The notes: generated from the sequence alone by a model not told the origin. A stretch of DNA of 64,000 bases from Brachionus manjavacas (GCA_019054805.1 JAHQIY010000002.1:682001-746000), one strand, 5' to 3'; shown: positions 43,225-57,424, counted from the first letter of the stretch. Translations and numbers: made by a program.

Positions 43225-44690
43225 TTTTAATATTTTTTTTTTAAATCAAGTAAAATTTAAAAAAATCTAATAAGAATTCTTGGTACTTTTTGGGCTTCAG
43301 AATTTTTACAAAGAAATTCATTTGGAAAATTAAATGACATTAACTTATTTGATTAAGACTAAAATCGGAGTTTTTTTTTTCAAATTTTAAGTCAAGTCAT
43401 TAACTAGAATTCTAGTGACTTTGACTTAAGCTTGTCATTTCAAAAACAACTTAGAAAAAATGAATAAAATTTGGTATAACTGTATATCCTTAGCCTATTT
43501 TTCGTCATCTATACAAATAACGATATTAAAGATATAGAACTTTTTGACAATAAATATATTAATATTTTTATTTTTTTTTGAAAATATACATCAATATCTA
43601 TGTGACTATAAATCAGATGAATACGAATAGTGTTCTTATATTGAAAATATGTTTAATTTTTTGAAGATAACTTTTTCAATTCATAGCATAAACTTCATCA
43701 AATCGGCCTTTTACCAATTTAAAAAGTGCTTTTTTCCAGGAATTACTAATCGATTTTTAAAGGTAAATTAAAAAAATTTCAAGGAAAATTAAAAAAAAAA
43801 ACAAAAATGTCTATTGTCTTTAAAAAATAAAAAAACAAAAAATGTCAAAAAATGTCTGAGAGTTACTGGACAATCCCGTTTTTTTCCCTGATTGTAGCAT
43901 CTTTAGCAACAACAGGAACTTTACTATACTTTAATTACATCGCTATACCAACTTTATTTTAAAAAAAATAAATCTTTATATAATGTGGAATTAATTTATT
44001 GGAATAACTTTTATAATAACAATAACAAGCAATTGTGAGAATTTCATAATTTAAAAACGCTCTCAAACAAATCAATATGATAAAATTTGTAAACCATTTA
44101 GATATTTAGATATTTATATTTTGAAATTAAAAATAAACAATCAAGTATTTTGATTTTTTTTAAATTAACTAAAATTTTTAATATTCAAGTTTTTTCATAT
44201 CATTTATGCAAATTTTGAATTAGATTGATTTTGAAGTTTTTTTTTAATTTTTTTTTTCAATTTGGGCAATTTTAAAATTACAAAAAATAATTTACGGCAT
44301 TTTCGATATTCCGGCTAGATTTTCCTTTCCAGATGGAGTCAGAATAACAAGAGATGAATTAAGCATTCACCTAACATTTTTATGCACCAAACTTTATAAT
44401 TAATTGTTGACTACCTTGGAAATGTGTTGCGAAATGGTACGAACTAATCACTGATATTTGCTAAGACTGCATTTATTTTTACTATTTTGCTTTGTGAAAA
44501 AATTTTTGATTTAAGATAAGTTTAATCTTTGTGTTTATAAAAAATCACTCTTATTTATGTAATTGAGAATTCAATGAATTTAAAAACTAAAAGAGACTTT
44601 CTATTACTTCCTTCCTGTTTTATATTTTAATTTATCAAACAATCCAGCGGTCTTTTTCTAATCTATTCATTATGAATTTTGAAACTTGTC
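43225..44690. other. AT-rich intergenic DNA
   Basis: Contains a degenerate copy of the AAGTC/GACTT repeat near 43,385-43,450. No ORF recognised. Confidence 0.35.
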
Positions 44691-44698
44691 ATTTTATT

Positions 44699-44944
44699 CA
44701 GAGCTTTTTAAAAGTCTCAAAATGAAGTCCAAGTCATTAAAAAAAAGTCCAAGTCCAAACTTTAGATTTTTTTTTTAAAAGTCCACTTTTTTATTTTAAT
44801 ACTCTTGCGTTGTCTAATGTATATAGATTTGCCATATCTCAGCATTTGCTTCCAATTTTAGCATAAAAGGCTTTTTAAAAAAAATTAAAAAAAAAAGTCC
44901 GGTCTTAGACTTGACTTGAGACTTGTGACTTTTAAACAACTCTG
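44699..44944. mobile_element. hAT-like MITE (246 bp)
   Basis: Left end CAGAGCTTTTTAAAAGTC and right end GACTTTTAAACAACTCTG are inverted repeats. Flanks ATTTTATT (44,691-44,698) and ATTTCATT (44,945-44,952) form an 8 bp target-site duplication with one mismatch. CAGAG-type ends with 8 bp TSD are typical of hAT elements. No coding capacity. Confidence 0.7.
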
Positions 44945-44984
44945 ATTTCATTTTAATTAACTGGATTTTTTTTTAGCTACAGTA

Positions 44985-45560
44985 CTGGAAATTAACTTGT
45001 CACATCCTGGTCTCCTCAAAGCAAAAAGGACATCAAAATCCTCGAATCTGTGCAACGGAGGGCCACAAAGCTAGTGAGCAGATACAAGAACTGGAGCTAT
45101 GCTGATCGCCTCGCTGTATTAGGACTCACGACACTTCAGGAGCGCCGTTTGAGAGGAGACATGATCCAACTGTTCAAATTCTACCGCGGATTCAACGCTG
45201 TATGCTGGGTGAAACCTATGGAACACTGCAACTCTCTCTCGCAAGCAGGACCAGCTGGTAATATTAGGGGACACATGAGAAGACTTTCTGGCCAAGTCAC
45301 GACCAAATGTCAGCAGCGAGCAAACTTCTTCACCAACAGGGTCATCAACGAGTGGAACGCTTTGCCCCCGCCAGTTACTGAATCGACCTCGGTTAACCAA
45401 TTCAAGAACCACTACGATGCCTATAAGTCGGCCTGTACTTCATAACTGGTTAACGTCTAACCTTTCTTTATGTACATTCTTGTAACTATATATTAGAAAT
45501 TTCCTATCTTTATTTTAAATTTGTAAATTTAATTAAATGTTAAAAAAAATAAATAAATAA
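44985..45560 (+). pseudogene. CR1-like LINE 3' end (5'-truncated)
   Basis: Starts abruptly at SPQSKKDIKILESVQRRATK and runs to a stop at 45,443 (131 aa from the first ATG at 45,050). The LExVQRRATK block, ADRLAVLGLTTLQERRLRGD and FFTNRVINEWNALPPPV are the conserved C-terminal region after the RT of CR1/L2-type LINEs. A 3' UTR with an (AAAT)n tail follows (about 45,545-45,565). The ORF is uninterrupted and G/C-richer than its surroundings, so the insertion is young. Confidence 0.8.
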
Positions 45561-46291
45561 ATGCTGTAACACATGTAACAATCTATTACAATTTAAGTCT
45601 TCTTAACATTCATTTATTTAGCTAATTTTTTTTTTTTTTTTTTTTTTTTAATCATATAATCAATAATCAATTGTAACTAACCTATTTATGTAATTAATCA
45701 TCTCTTAGTTTTTTATACTATTGAACCATTATTTAATTCATTTTTTATTTATTTCTTATTCATGACTAATTTTTTGAATTACTTTTAATCAACTTAATCA
45801 CATTAATCTGTATAATCTCTCGTATTCGTCTTGTACCTCAGTTTCGTCTCTGTTACTTTCATTGTAGTTCCTTAATTAATCTCTCGATTTTTGCGCAATT
45901 AGCTACCATAGATGGCTTCCGAGTAAGTCATCTCCGCAAGCTCGCTTGCAGTAGCTTTTTATTATTATTATTATTATTATATCATCTGATATCATTTGAT
46001 ATCAGCTGTTATGAGGAAAGTTTAAAAAAATGATATTAAATGATAAAAGATGATATGATGTGAGAAGTTAATTTCCGGCATTGTTCTATAATAGTTTTCC
46101 GTTTAAGAAATCTTGGAAAAATTCTTGCAGTAGCTAATTATTATTATTATTATTATTTAGGGTGGCTTTATTGACACATACTGTGTCAATAATATTATAA
46201 TTATTATTGACACAGTGTGTTCGATAAAAAAATATTATTTGACACAACATTGAATTTAACATAATAATAAATGATTTTATATTAAAATTTA
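45561..46291. repeat. Spacer with (ATT)n tails and inverted repeats
   Basis: GCAGTAGCTTTTTATTATTATT (45,949-45,980) and GCAGTAGCTAATTATTATT (46,126-46,157) look like 3' ends of the same LINE/SINE family; a third is at 52,576-52,621. A hairpin (ACACATACTGTGTCAATAAT at 46,174-46,193 with its near complement at 46,204-46,220) lies just before the foldback element. A T-run of about 23 is at 45,629-45,649. Confidence 0.6.
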
Positions 46292-47638
46292 TTTGGTTTA
46301 TTTTTTTGTGTTTGAATAAGAAAATGTGTCCAATGTTGAAATAACTTTGAAAAAAGGCGATGTTTCAAACATTTATTGCAGTTTCAAAAAAAATTATTTC
46401 AAGTAAATATTGAAAACATGAAAAACTTTGAGTTTTTTTATAAATTTTGACTTTGGGTTTGTGATATGATTATCCTTAAAGATAATATTTGTAGTTTAAA
46501 AAACTATCTACCCTCTGTTTCCATTTTTCATAAATTAAATATTTGTTAAAACGCTTCAAACGAAAGTAAATTATCACTAAAGTTAAAATTTTATAAGAAG
46601 AAAACAAAGTTTTTTGGGCCTAGTCGCTAAGGTAAACTATGGTTCAGATGTTATTGGAACAATTCTTGTTTTTCAGGTTTTAAGACATATTATTTCACGT
46701 AATCTAAAAATGTTCACCTAATTTAAAAAAGCTAATGTAATGCTAAAAAATAAGATAGAAAAAAAAAATTATATAGAAAATTTAAAGTTGGGCGGAAGGG
46801 AAATTTTGCGAAATAGATGAATTTTTGTTTTACAAAGTCAAACTCTTAAAGGGTGAAAAATTAATTTTAATTTTCTTTAATTTTTATATTTTTATGCTGA
46901 AAGGCAAAGATTTAAGTAGATAGCGCGTTAGGGTTAGTTGAAATTGTTTAAAGAGTAATATCAAGTTAACCAGATCAGAGCAAATGCTTAGCTATTTCTA
47001 AATCTCCTTTAAATTAAAAATAAAATAGTTAATTACTTATTTATAAATCAGTTACGAGAATTAGGCATTCTATTAAATTGCTTTATTCAATTTGTTCACA
47101 TAATCTAAAAAATTGTTCGTCTAATTCTATTTTGAACAAAAAAATTAGGTGAACCAACAGTTCACAAAAACCTGAGAACAAGAATTTTTCGGATAATGTG
47201 ATAAGTGAACTTTGATTCACCTAACCGACTAGATCCAGTTTCTCAACGATTGAATATAAACTTTAATCTAATGAATTATTTATATATTTTTTTATTTTTT
47301 TTATTTTTATTCATTTTTTATTTTATTTTATATTATTTAAATTTTTTTAGTTTTTTCATTTAATATTATTCTGAAGGAGCATTTGCTCGGTAAAAAAAAA
47401 TAAATGAATTGTTTAAAAGTTAAAATAGAATTTTCAAAATTTTTTTTAAATTTTCAAACAAAAATTAAACTCATTCTATTCCACCAAAGAGTTTAATTTC
47501 AAATATGAAAATGCTTGCAATATTAGCTTAAAATTATTTTTTTTTTGAAACTGCAAAAAATGTTTGAAACATCGCACTTTTTCAATGTTATTTCAACATT
47601 GGATACATTTTGTAATTCAAACCCAAAAAATTAAACCA
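46292..47638. mobile_element. Foldback element with nested inverted repeat
   Basis: Outer arms of about 130 bp: TCCAATGTTGAAATAAC at 46,329 region and its complement GTTATTTCAACATTGGA near 47,586, continuing through GATGTTTCAAACATTTATTG and the complementary TGTTTGAAACATC. An inner inverted repeat (46,631-46,720 against 47,140-47,221; GGTTCACCTAATTT-type blocks) lies within. No transposase inside. Confidence 0.7.
46870..47290 (+). repeat. Dispersed non-autonomous repeat, copy 2
   Basis: Sibling of 24,410-24,860 (same order of landmarks). Here it forms the interior of the foldback element. Confidence 0.7.
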
Positions 47639-47858
47639 TACTATCTCCCACTTTTTCTTTAGGACTTTTTTGTTTAATATCTTTAAGCATGCTCTTGATA
47701 CAACAAAGATTATTTGTCGAACATAAATCAAGAAGAAGTAAAAAATCTTTTTGTATTCCTTTTTTATGAATTTTTTAGTATAGAAAATGAAGTCATCATT
47801 ATTATTATCTTTAATATAAACCTGAGCATTTCTAGTCTTTACTTTTTATATCTTTATT

Positions 47859-48210
47859 TTATTTTTTATTTTTTGAAAACTTGCAGTCACATGCATAGTG
47901 ACCGATTTTGTTGCCATTATAACATTTTACATTTTTGAAATTATTTTCTCCTGAATGAAATGCTTTGTTTTCTTCATTCGCTTTTAAAATCCTATTTTTC
48001 TCATTTCTCCTTTTTACTTCAATTTCATCTGGATCATTTGTACCAGTGTTTACGGCTAGGCATAACATAATTATCATACATATTAAACTATCCATCCTTG
48101 CATTTTAGTCATTTCTATATCTTCATCTGTCATATTATGTCCTAATGTCCAATTTCTTCTCTCAGGTTTGAACTTAATCTATAAAAACTTTTCAGTTTCT
48201 TTTATAAAGT
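47859..48210 (-). pseudogene. LTR retrotransposon gag fragment with zinc knuckle
   Basis: Minus-strand ORF 48,095-47,859 contains KCYNGNKIGHYACDC, a CCHC knuckle in which the second Cys (CX2C) is Gly, followed by KFSKNKK. Upstream (48,210-48,100) a frame reads MTDEDIEMTKMQGW. CYNCNKxGHxARDC is the usual form in copia-type and some gypsy gags. No protease or integrase follows; isolated remnant. Confidence 0.5.
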
Positions 48211-48466
48211 TTCTAGGCAGTTTATTTAAGTAGCAAAAAATTTATCAAATTATACTTCAACAAATTGATAGGTTATTCTTTTAAGATCATTCTTAAGGAA
48301 GTTATAAGTACCAAAAATGTACCAAAATAGTCACTAATGAATAGAAAACTTCTATCAGAAACGATTTAAAATGATTTCATGTTTACACCACACTATTCAC
48401 CGCTTCAACAACCCAAAGAGTTTTGTTTACCAATCTAGACTGATTTCTCGGTTGGGCGTTGCCAAG

Positions 48467-48661
48467 TTAACTTAAAAAATTGATGCAGTCTCGAAAACCT
48501 CTGTCAAGAACAAATAAATCTTGGAGTATGAAAAATTCGTCAAAACTAATTTTTTCAATTTTAAAAAGATCAATAGTTAACCTTGCATCATTATTGGCAG
48601 AGTTTACAAAATATGGACCAAAAACGTCTATAATTTTGCCAATTCTAGAAACCAAAATCAT
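48467..48661 (-). pseudogene. PIF/Harbinger-like DDE transposase fragment
   Basis: A 64-codon - strand stretch: GKIIDVFGPYFVNSANNDAR followed by FVLDRGFRDCINFL. 'I.D.fGP..a..ND..I' and 'DRGFRD' are typical of DDE_Tnp_4 proteins. The middle catalytic Asp (ND) and 'DRGFRD' are visible; the rest is gone. Confidence 0.55.
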
Positions 48662-49729
48662 TAATTTGTCTAAATGACGATCTTAAAGGCTGTTGCGATA
48701 CAATGAATTCATCATATTCTACCATAATTATCCTAAATTAACGATAATTAGAGTAAATTTCATTGACAAAAAAAATGCAAAATTTTTCGAAAGCAATAAA
48801 ATTTTCAATGAAAAAAAAAATTTTTATTTCAAATTTTTGAAAAAGTAAAATAAATGAAATTTGATAAATACTCAAAAAGAGAACTCAGAATTCTATTAAA
48901 AACTGGTTTTTACTTATTCTAATCTTTTCACTGTTTTCTTATTTACTAATTTACTCTAAACAATGACAACATGGAACGGTAGAAATTTCATTTGTCTCTT
49001 GATCTTTCGTTCCTGAATAATTACTCTACATAAATGAAAGAACAGGAAAATTTATTTGATTAATTTGTAAAACTGGAGAAAAAATTGACTTTGGGATCTC
49101 GGAACATCGAGTCATCAAGATTAAGACAATTTATTATTTTTAAATAATTTAAGAATTTTCTAGTCATAATATTCATCGTAAAAAAATGTCCGGACTTGGA
49201 CTTGATTTTGAATTGTGACTTTTAAACAACTCTGAAAAAAACACTCAAATATTTTTTTTACTCTGAGCTCTCTTTTCGGATATTTATTCAGAAATTGTAC
49301 CAATTTTTATTTTCGCCAGACGATCACACTATGATTTTATGCTCTCAATTCTTTTTCAAATGGCGCAGGCAGCTTAAGTTAAGAATGTTTTAACGAGATG
49401 GAATTAACAATTAAGCTTGTCTCGTCCGTAAAAATGTTCCTAAAAAGGTTACTATAAAGTTTACCTTTTTTTTTACCAATTTTTACTGTAAAAAAGTGTG
49501 AATCTTGAAAATTTGTTGCAAGATAAATGATTAATGGAAGGATTCTGAATTTCTGACAATTACAATACAAAGTTAACATTTGATCAAAATTTTTAATTAT
49601 TAAATTTAAATATTAATATAAGTATGGACAAAAAGTAATATTTCAAAACAAAATAGCAATACAGTCTGTTAAAATATGTCTATTTAAAATTTTAAAAATC
49701 TTTAAAAAAATTCAGCACAAAATTTAATA
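48662..49729. other. Upstream region of SNW1
   Basis: AT-rich, with the MITE end described separately. No TATA box or other promoter motif can be singled out in this base composition. Confidence 0.3.
49186..49234. repeat. hAT-like MITE right end, solo copy
   Basis: GTCCGGACTTGGACTTG.. GTGACTTTTAAACAACTCTG matches the right end of the MITE at 44,699-44,944. No left end found within about 300 bp. Confidence 0.7.
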
Positions 49730-51205
49730 ATGAGTCTAAAAGTATCGATACCGCCTTATGGTAGCAGGCAAAATTGGATTCCGCGCCGTCTCGAAGATTT
49801 CGGCGACTCGGGCGCCTTTCCAGAAATACACGTCATCCAGTATCCACTAGACATGGGCAAGACCAAAGCCAAATCTTCGAACGCAATCGCCGTTCAGCTG
49901 GACGCCCAAGGCGACGTCAAATTCGACTTGATTGCGCGTCAAGCGAGCAGAAGCAATAACAAAATTATCTACTCCAAATACACAGATTTACTGCCAAAGC
50001 AAGTAAACGAAGAGGACCCTGACTTGGTACGGCCAGACACAGAAACGGTCAAAGAACAAACTGAAAAGACACGCAAAGCACTGGAAGCGATCGTTTCGGC
50101 AAAGGTCTCCGCGGCCATGCCGGTCAAAGCGGCTGACAAACAAGCGCCGGCCCAGTACATTCGCTACACGCCAGCAAACCAGAATCAGTGCGAAAACTCA
50201 GGCGCCTCACAACGCATCATCCGAATGGTCGAAGTACAACGAGACCCCATGTCACCTCCGCGCTTTAAGCTGAACAAAAAACTTCCCAAAGGTCCGCCGT
50301 CTCCACCGGCACCTGTTCTTCACTCGCCCACCCGCAAAGTAACTGTCAAAGAACAACAGGAGTGGAAAATACCGCCTTGTGTCTCCAATTGGAAAAATCC
50401 AAAAGGCTACACCATTCCGTTGGACAAGCGTCTGGCAGCAGATGGCCGTGGCCTACAGAGTGTTCACATAAGTGAAAAATTCAGCAAGTTCTCTGAGGCT
50501 TTGTACATCGCGGACCGAAAGGCCAGAGAAGCGATTGAAATGAGGGCCAAAGTGGAGCAGACAATTGCGCAAAAAGAAAAGGCCAAGAAAGAGGAGGACC
50601 TGAAGCAATTGGCTAATCAGATCAGAGAGCAGCGCAGTGGCATCAAGCCGCTCAAGGAAGACAAAGAAGTGATGGAAAGAGAGGAGATTAGGAGAGAACG
50701 GCAAAAAGAAAGACAACGGGACCGGGCTATCCAGAGGGCCGCCCCGGAAAAACGCACTCAGTTGACCAAAGAAAAAGAGAGGGACATAAGTGAAAAAATA
50801 GCGCTTGGCATGCCCAATGCTGGATTTAACACAGGCGAGGTCCAGTACGATTCCAGACTGTTTAACACGTCCAAGGGCATGGACACTGGATTTGGCGATG
50901 ATGATGCCTACAACATATATGACAAGCCGTGGAGAGAGACCGAAAATGTGACCAACACCATTTACAGACCTTCTAAAAATGTGGACAAAGATTTTGGAGA
51001 TGACTTTGACGAGGCGCTTAAGACTAGGCGCTTTGTTCCCGACAAAGGTTTTGAGGGAGCTGAAAAGGTTGCTGCGAGAGAGTCAGGTCCGGTTGCTTTC
51101 GAACAACACGAAGACTTCGACCCGTTCAAAATCGACGACTTTTTGGGAAATTTGAAAAAAAGGCCTAATGAAGATGATTCAAGGTCTTCGAAAAAGAAAA
51201 AATAA
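49730..51205 (+). CDS. SNW1: SNW domain-containing protein 1 (SKIP/Prp45 homolog)
   Basis: Intronless ORF of 491 aa. N-terminus has IPPYGSRQNWIPRRLEDFGD and PEIHVIQYPLDMG, the start typical of SKIP. The SNW signature is at about residues 219-243: SNWKNPKGYTIPLDKRLAAD, preceded by PPRFKLNKKLPKGPPSPP and EWKIPPC. A charged helical part (MRAKVEQTIAQKEKAKKEED) and an RERQKERQRDRA stretch follow, and the C-terminus ends with KKRPNEDDSRSSKKKK, a nuclear-localisation-like tail. SKIP is a nuclear spliceosome component (Prp19-related/active spliceosome) and transcription coregulator. Human SKIP is 536 aa, so this is near full length. The ORF is much richer in G/C than its flanks. A fragment copy lies at 43,130-43,224. 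Confidence 0.97.
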   Translation: MSLKVSIPPYGSRQNWIPRRLEDFGDSGAFPEIHVIQYPLDMGKTKAKSSNAIAVQLDAQGDVKFDLIARQASRSNNKIIYSKYTDLLPKQVNEEDPDLVRPDTETVKEQTEKTRKALEAIVSAKVSAAMPVKAADKQAPAQYIRYTPANQNQCENSGASQRIIRMVEVQRDPMSPPRFKLNKKLPKGPPSPPAPVLHSPTRKVTVKEQQEWKIPPCVSNWKNPKGYTIPLDKRLAADGRGLQSVHISEKFSKFSEALYIADRKAREAIEMRAKVEQTIAQKEKAKKEEDLKQLANQIREQRSGIKPLKEDKEVMEREEIRRERQKERQRDRAIQRAAPEKRTQLTKEKERDISEKIALGMPNAGFNTGEVQYDSRLFNTSKGMDTGFGDDDAYNIYDKPWRETENVTNTIYRPSKNVDKDFGDDFDEALKTRRFVPDKGFEGAEKVAARESGPVAFEQHEDFDPFKIDDFLGNLKKRPNEDDSRSSKKKK

Positions 51206-51539
51206 AAATCATGTTATTTTATTAATTGTAAAAAATAAATTTATTGTTATTATTTGAATAAAAAAGATAAAATTTTAATTATTTTTTTTTTAAATTAAAA
51301 TGATAGCCGAAAATGGAAAAAAGCATTTTAAAAAATTTTTAGAATTTGTTTAAAAATTTGAAATTATTTAACTTGAATAACTTTTTATTAAATTTTTTCA
51401 AATAATTATGAAACTTTAAAAAAATAATTTTTTGAATTATCAATATTTTATAAAGAATTTAATTAAATGAAGTGTTTTTCATAAACGACCTTCTTAAAAG
51501 AATTTTAAGTCCTTGCCTTTCATATGCTAACGAATTGAA
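51206..51539. other. 3' flank of SNW1
   Basis: AATAAA at about 51,235 and 51,258, soon after the stop, fit polyadenylation signals. Otherwise AT-rich DNA. Confidence 0.5.
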
Positions 51540-52587
51540 ATTGATGGGAATTTACGATAATAACTTAGAGAGCTCAATTGAGTAATTCCAAATAAATCTT
51601 GCACTACAAACCTTTTGGAGAGTGTTGACCTGATAACGTCTGAGCTTGCCCAAGTAAATATGATTGACATTGTCTATACAGATTTCTCAAAAGCATTTGA
51701 CCAGGTCAGTCACAATAAGTTAATCATAAAGTTGAAGAACTATGGGATCAAAGGAAAATTACTCAATTGGATACAATCCTTCTTGGATCATAGGAAACAA
51801 CGAGTGGTGCTTGGTCATGCAAAATCGGATTGGTTAGATGTAACAAGTGGAGTTCCTCAAGGTTCTGTACTTGGTCCACTTCTTTTTGTTATTTATATAA
51901 ATGACCTTACGGAAATGTTCAGTGGAAGATCCTCTCTGTATGCGGATGACTGCAAGATATATTGCATATTTAATAAATTAAATGATAAGTTAAAGAAAGA
52001 GCACTTGCAAGATGATATAAATAGTCTTGTCAAATGGTGTAGTGAATGGTCGATGAATCTGAACACTGAAAAATGTGAAGTAACGCATATTGGTAGGAAT
52101 AACCCAAGAACGGATTATTATATATCAAAGGAAAATGTAGTCCACAAATTGACGAAGGCTTCTGAACAGAAAGATCTAGGAGTCATAGTAAATCCCGACA
52201 TGAAATGGTGTAAGCAAATATGTGCTTCATCGGCAAGAGCAAACAGAATTCTCGGGCAAGTATTAAATGGTTTCAGTAACCATGATTCAAATATTATAAA
52301 AAAAATGTACACAAGTCTAGTGCGGCCTCATCTCGAATATGCAGTATCAGTTTGGAATCCATACCTGAAGAAAGATATTGATACACTTGAGAGAGTACAG
52401 AGAAGAGCTACACGAAAAATAAATGGATTTAGTGAGCTAAGTTATTCAGAAAGACTCAAAAAACTGAATCTTACAACACTTTCGACAAGAAGGAGGCGCG
52501 GATATCTAATACAAAGATAAAATATTGAGTGACTAATATTGCTTACAGTTTGATTATTCCAGACTTCACGCATAAGCGTAGCAATTA

Positions 52588-52622
<35 letters not shown>

Positions 52623-52795
52623 AGATCAATTGATAAAAGTTGGGAAGGGAAATAAACAAAAGAGGACGGTGTCACTACAATTTCTTAACGAACAGAGTAG
52701 TCGGGAAATGGAACAGGATTTCATCAAATGCGTTTAATGCGAACTCAGTCAATAATTTCAAAGCATTTATTGACCGAGAAGTTTGGCCCTTTTAG
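51540..52795 (+). pseudogene. CR1-like LINE reverse transcriptase (5'-truncated)
   Basis: Open from 51,615 to 52,520: VYTDFSKAFDQVSHNKLIIK (first Asp), SGVPQGSVLGPLLFVIYIND (xPQG), SLYADDCKIY (YADD), LGVIVNPDMKW, then the C-terminal RPHLEYAVSVWNP and LERVQRRATRKI, SYSERLKKLNLTTLSTRRRR. The coding sequence is interrupted at 52,521 by a short (ATT)n-tailed insertion and resumes at about 52,650: NFLTNRVVGKWNRISSNAFN, ending at 52,793-52,795. Endonuclease and N-terminal RT are missing. Same broad clade as 44,985-45,560 and the fragments at 61,880 and 62,500. Confidence 0.85.
52525..52625 (+). mobile_element. Short (ATT)n-tailed insertion inside the LINE
   Basis: About 95 bases between the two halves of the LINE frame: ..CGCATAAGCGTAGCAATTAT then (ATT)n to 52,621. 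GCGTAGCAATTATTATT resembles the ends at 45,949 and 46,126 (GCAGTAGCTAATTATTATT). Probably an extremely 5'-truncated LINE or a SINE. Target duplication uncertain. Confidence 0.55.
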
Positions 52796-54678
52796 GGTAA
52801 GGTGCAATTACGCGCTAGAATAGGCAAATGCTTATACTGCAGTTTACTACTCCTACTACTAATCTAATGATCTTAAATGTGTTAAAAAGTGACACATTTT
52901 GAAAATTTTCTCTAATTTTTGTCATCATGGTCTAAAAACCAAAACGTATTTTGCTATTTTAGAATTCTAGGATTTCATTTCAGAAATTATTTTCAATAAA
53001 AAATTCAATCTAGGGCAAAAAATTGACTAAAATTTATTACCCGTGAAATTCGAGTTAATTGTTAGTTTGAAATTTTAATCAAAAATAATACAATTGAATG
53101 CAATCTTTTTTGTTCACGCTTAGGAACTTAATTAAAAAAATCATAGTTGAGATTTCACAAAATTAAGTAAATCATCCAAAAATCCTAGTGGAAAATCAAT
53201 ATTGTATTTAAAGAGGCAATTACAATTTAATTTTTTTTATTTTAATTTTTTTTGCCTTCGTTGATATTAAAAAAAAATATTTAGGTTTTAATTTTATAAT
53301 TCATGTGATTAGGATTAGTAAGTATATAAAAATGATATTTCTAATAAAAAAAGGATAAGAGCCTCCAGAAAATCCTCTCTTTTGATATTGAGATCTTAAA
53401 TCGTAAGTCATGAGTAATTAAAAAAAAAGTTTCCAGATGAATGGAAATTAGCTATTGTTTACCCTAAGTAAAAAAATATAGATGATATATCAGATAATAA
53501 TAATTACAGGTAGCAAGATTTTTATTTCATGAATACATTTTTTTCCTTAAATTTATATGGTTTTTATTTGAGTAAAAATTATATCTTTTTTAAATTTTTT
53601 AATTATTATTCATTTATTAATAATCTTTTAATAAAATACAAAGTTATTAATAACCAAAAATGTTTTTTTTTAATATTTTGATCTATTAAAAATAATTATT
53701 AAAATTATGCTAAGTCATTGACTTGACTTGACTTAAGACTTGTGACTTAAAAACAAGTCTGGTATTTATGAAATAAAAATCTATCCAGGTAACTTTTTAT
53801 GACTTCCCTTCGACTTCTACTAAACTAGGTTAACCTGTATAAGGCCATTAAAATTTAATTTGAAATATTTGAAAAACTTTTGAAAAACCGTTTCAATTTG
53901 GCTTTGATAATGAATCTCTGGGCTTAATTTTTAATTTTTACAAATTCGTCTTGGCAATGAAATCGAAAACCTGCATCTCTTAAATAAGGATTACTACAAG
54001 GATCAGTTTAAAGCCTTGACTTATTTAATCTTTAAAATAAGGCTAATGAATTTGAATTTTATTATTAGTAATGTAATTTTATTACTCAACATCACAATTT
54101 TTAACAAACAGAATATAGCGTAAGATTATGTTGATCGAAATGAGATTTAAATTTTTTGGGTGTGATTTAAATTATACCGGTCAAAAATTGCTAATTTTTT
54201 TAAATTTTCTAAAATTGTCTAAAATTGTAAAATCATAAAATTAATAAAATTTCTCAAATTTCTTATTACAAGAATCAAAATTTACCAAGCCATGACTTTC
54301 ACTTTCAGATATTTTTAATCCAATTTAAAAAATTGCAAAAAATAAAATAATTGAGTAGAAAAATATTCTAGATTTTAATGTTTAATTTACCCGTTTAAAA
54401 ATATTTAATTCTTTTTAATTAACAATCAAAGATGCAGTTAAATTTTGATTCTTTGTTTAAAAAATAATTTTTTTTGAACTCTACATTAATTCTTTATTTT
54501 ATTCAGGGTAATAACAATCGAACTTAATAAAAAAATATTTTGTTAATTTAACTCTGTGATTTAAAATAAAAAAAAAACTCTAATTGCAATTTTAAGTTTT
54601 ACACATACAATTCAGAAGTGTATCTCAAATAAGAAAATATTTTGATAATAGTAAAAATAAGAGAAGTTACATCAGAAA
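52796..54678. other. AT-rich intergenic DNA, upstream of poly(A) polymerase
   Basis: Only the diverged MITE end is recognisable. No ORF with known motif; promoter elements cannot be singled out. Confidence 0.35.
53711..53762. repeat. hAT-like MITE right end, diverged copy
   Basis: GACTTGACTTGACTTAAGAC, then TTGTGACTTAAAAACAAGTCTG, related to 44,908-44,944 and 49,186-49,234. Confidence 0.5.

Positions 54679-57424
<2,746 letters not shown>

Noticed and set aside
44285..44345. TTTACGGCATT resembling the exon borders of the cysteine-rich genes (also near 37,465 and 32,195)
   Set aside because: Only the splice-donor complement (GCC|GTAAnT) is shared; the adjoining translation lacks the cysteine module.
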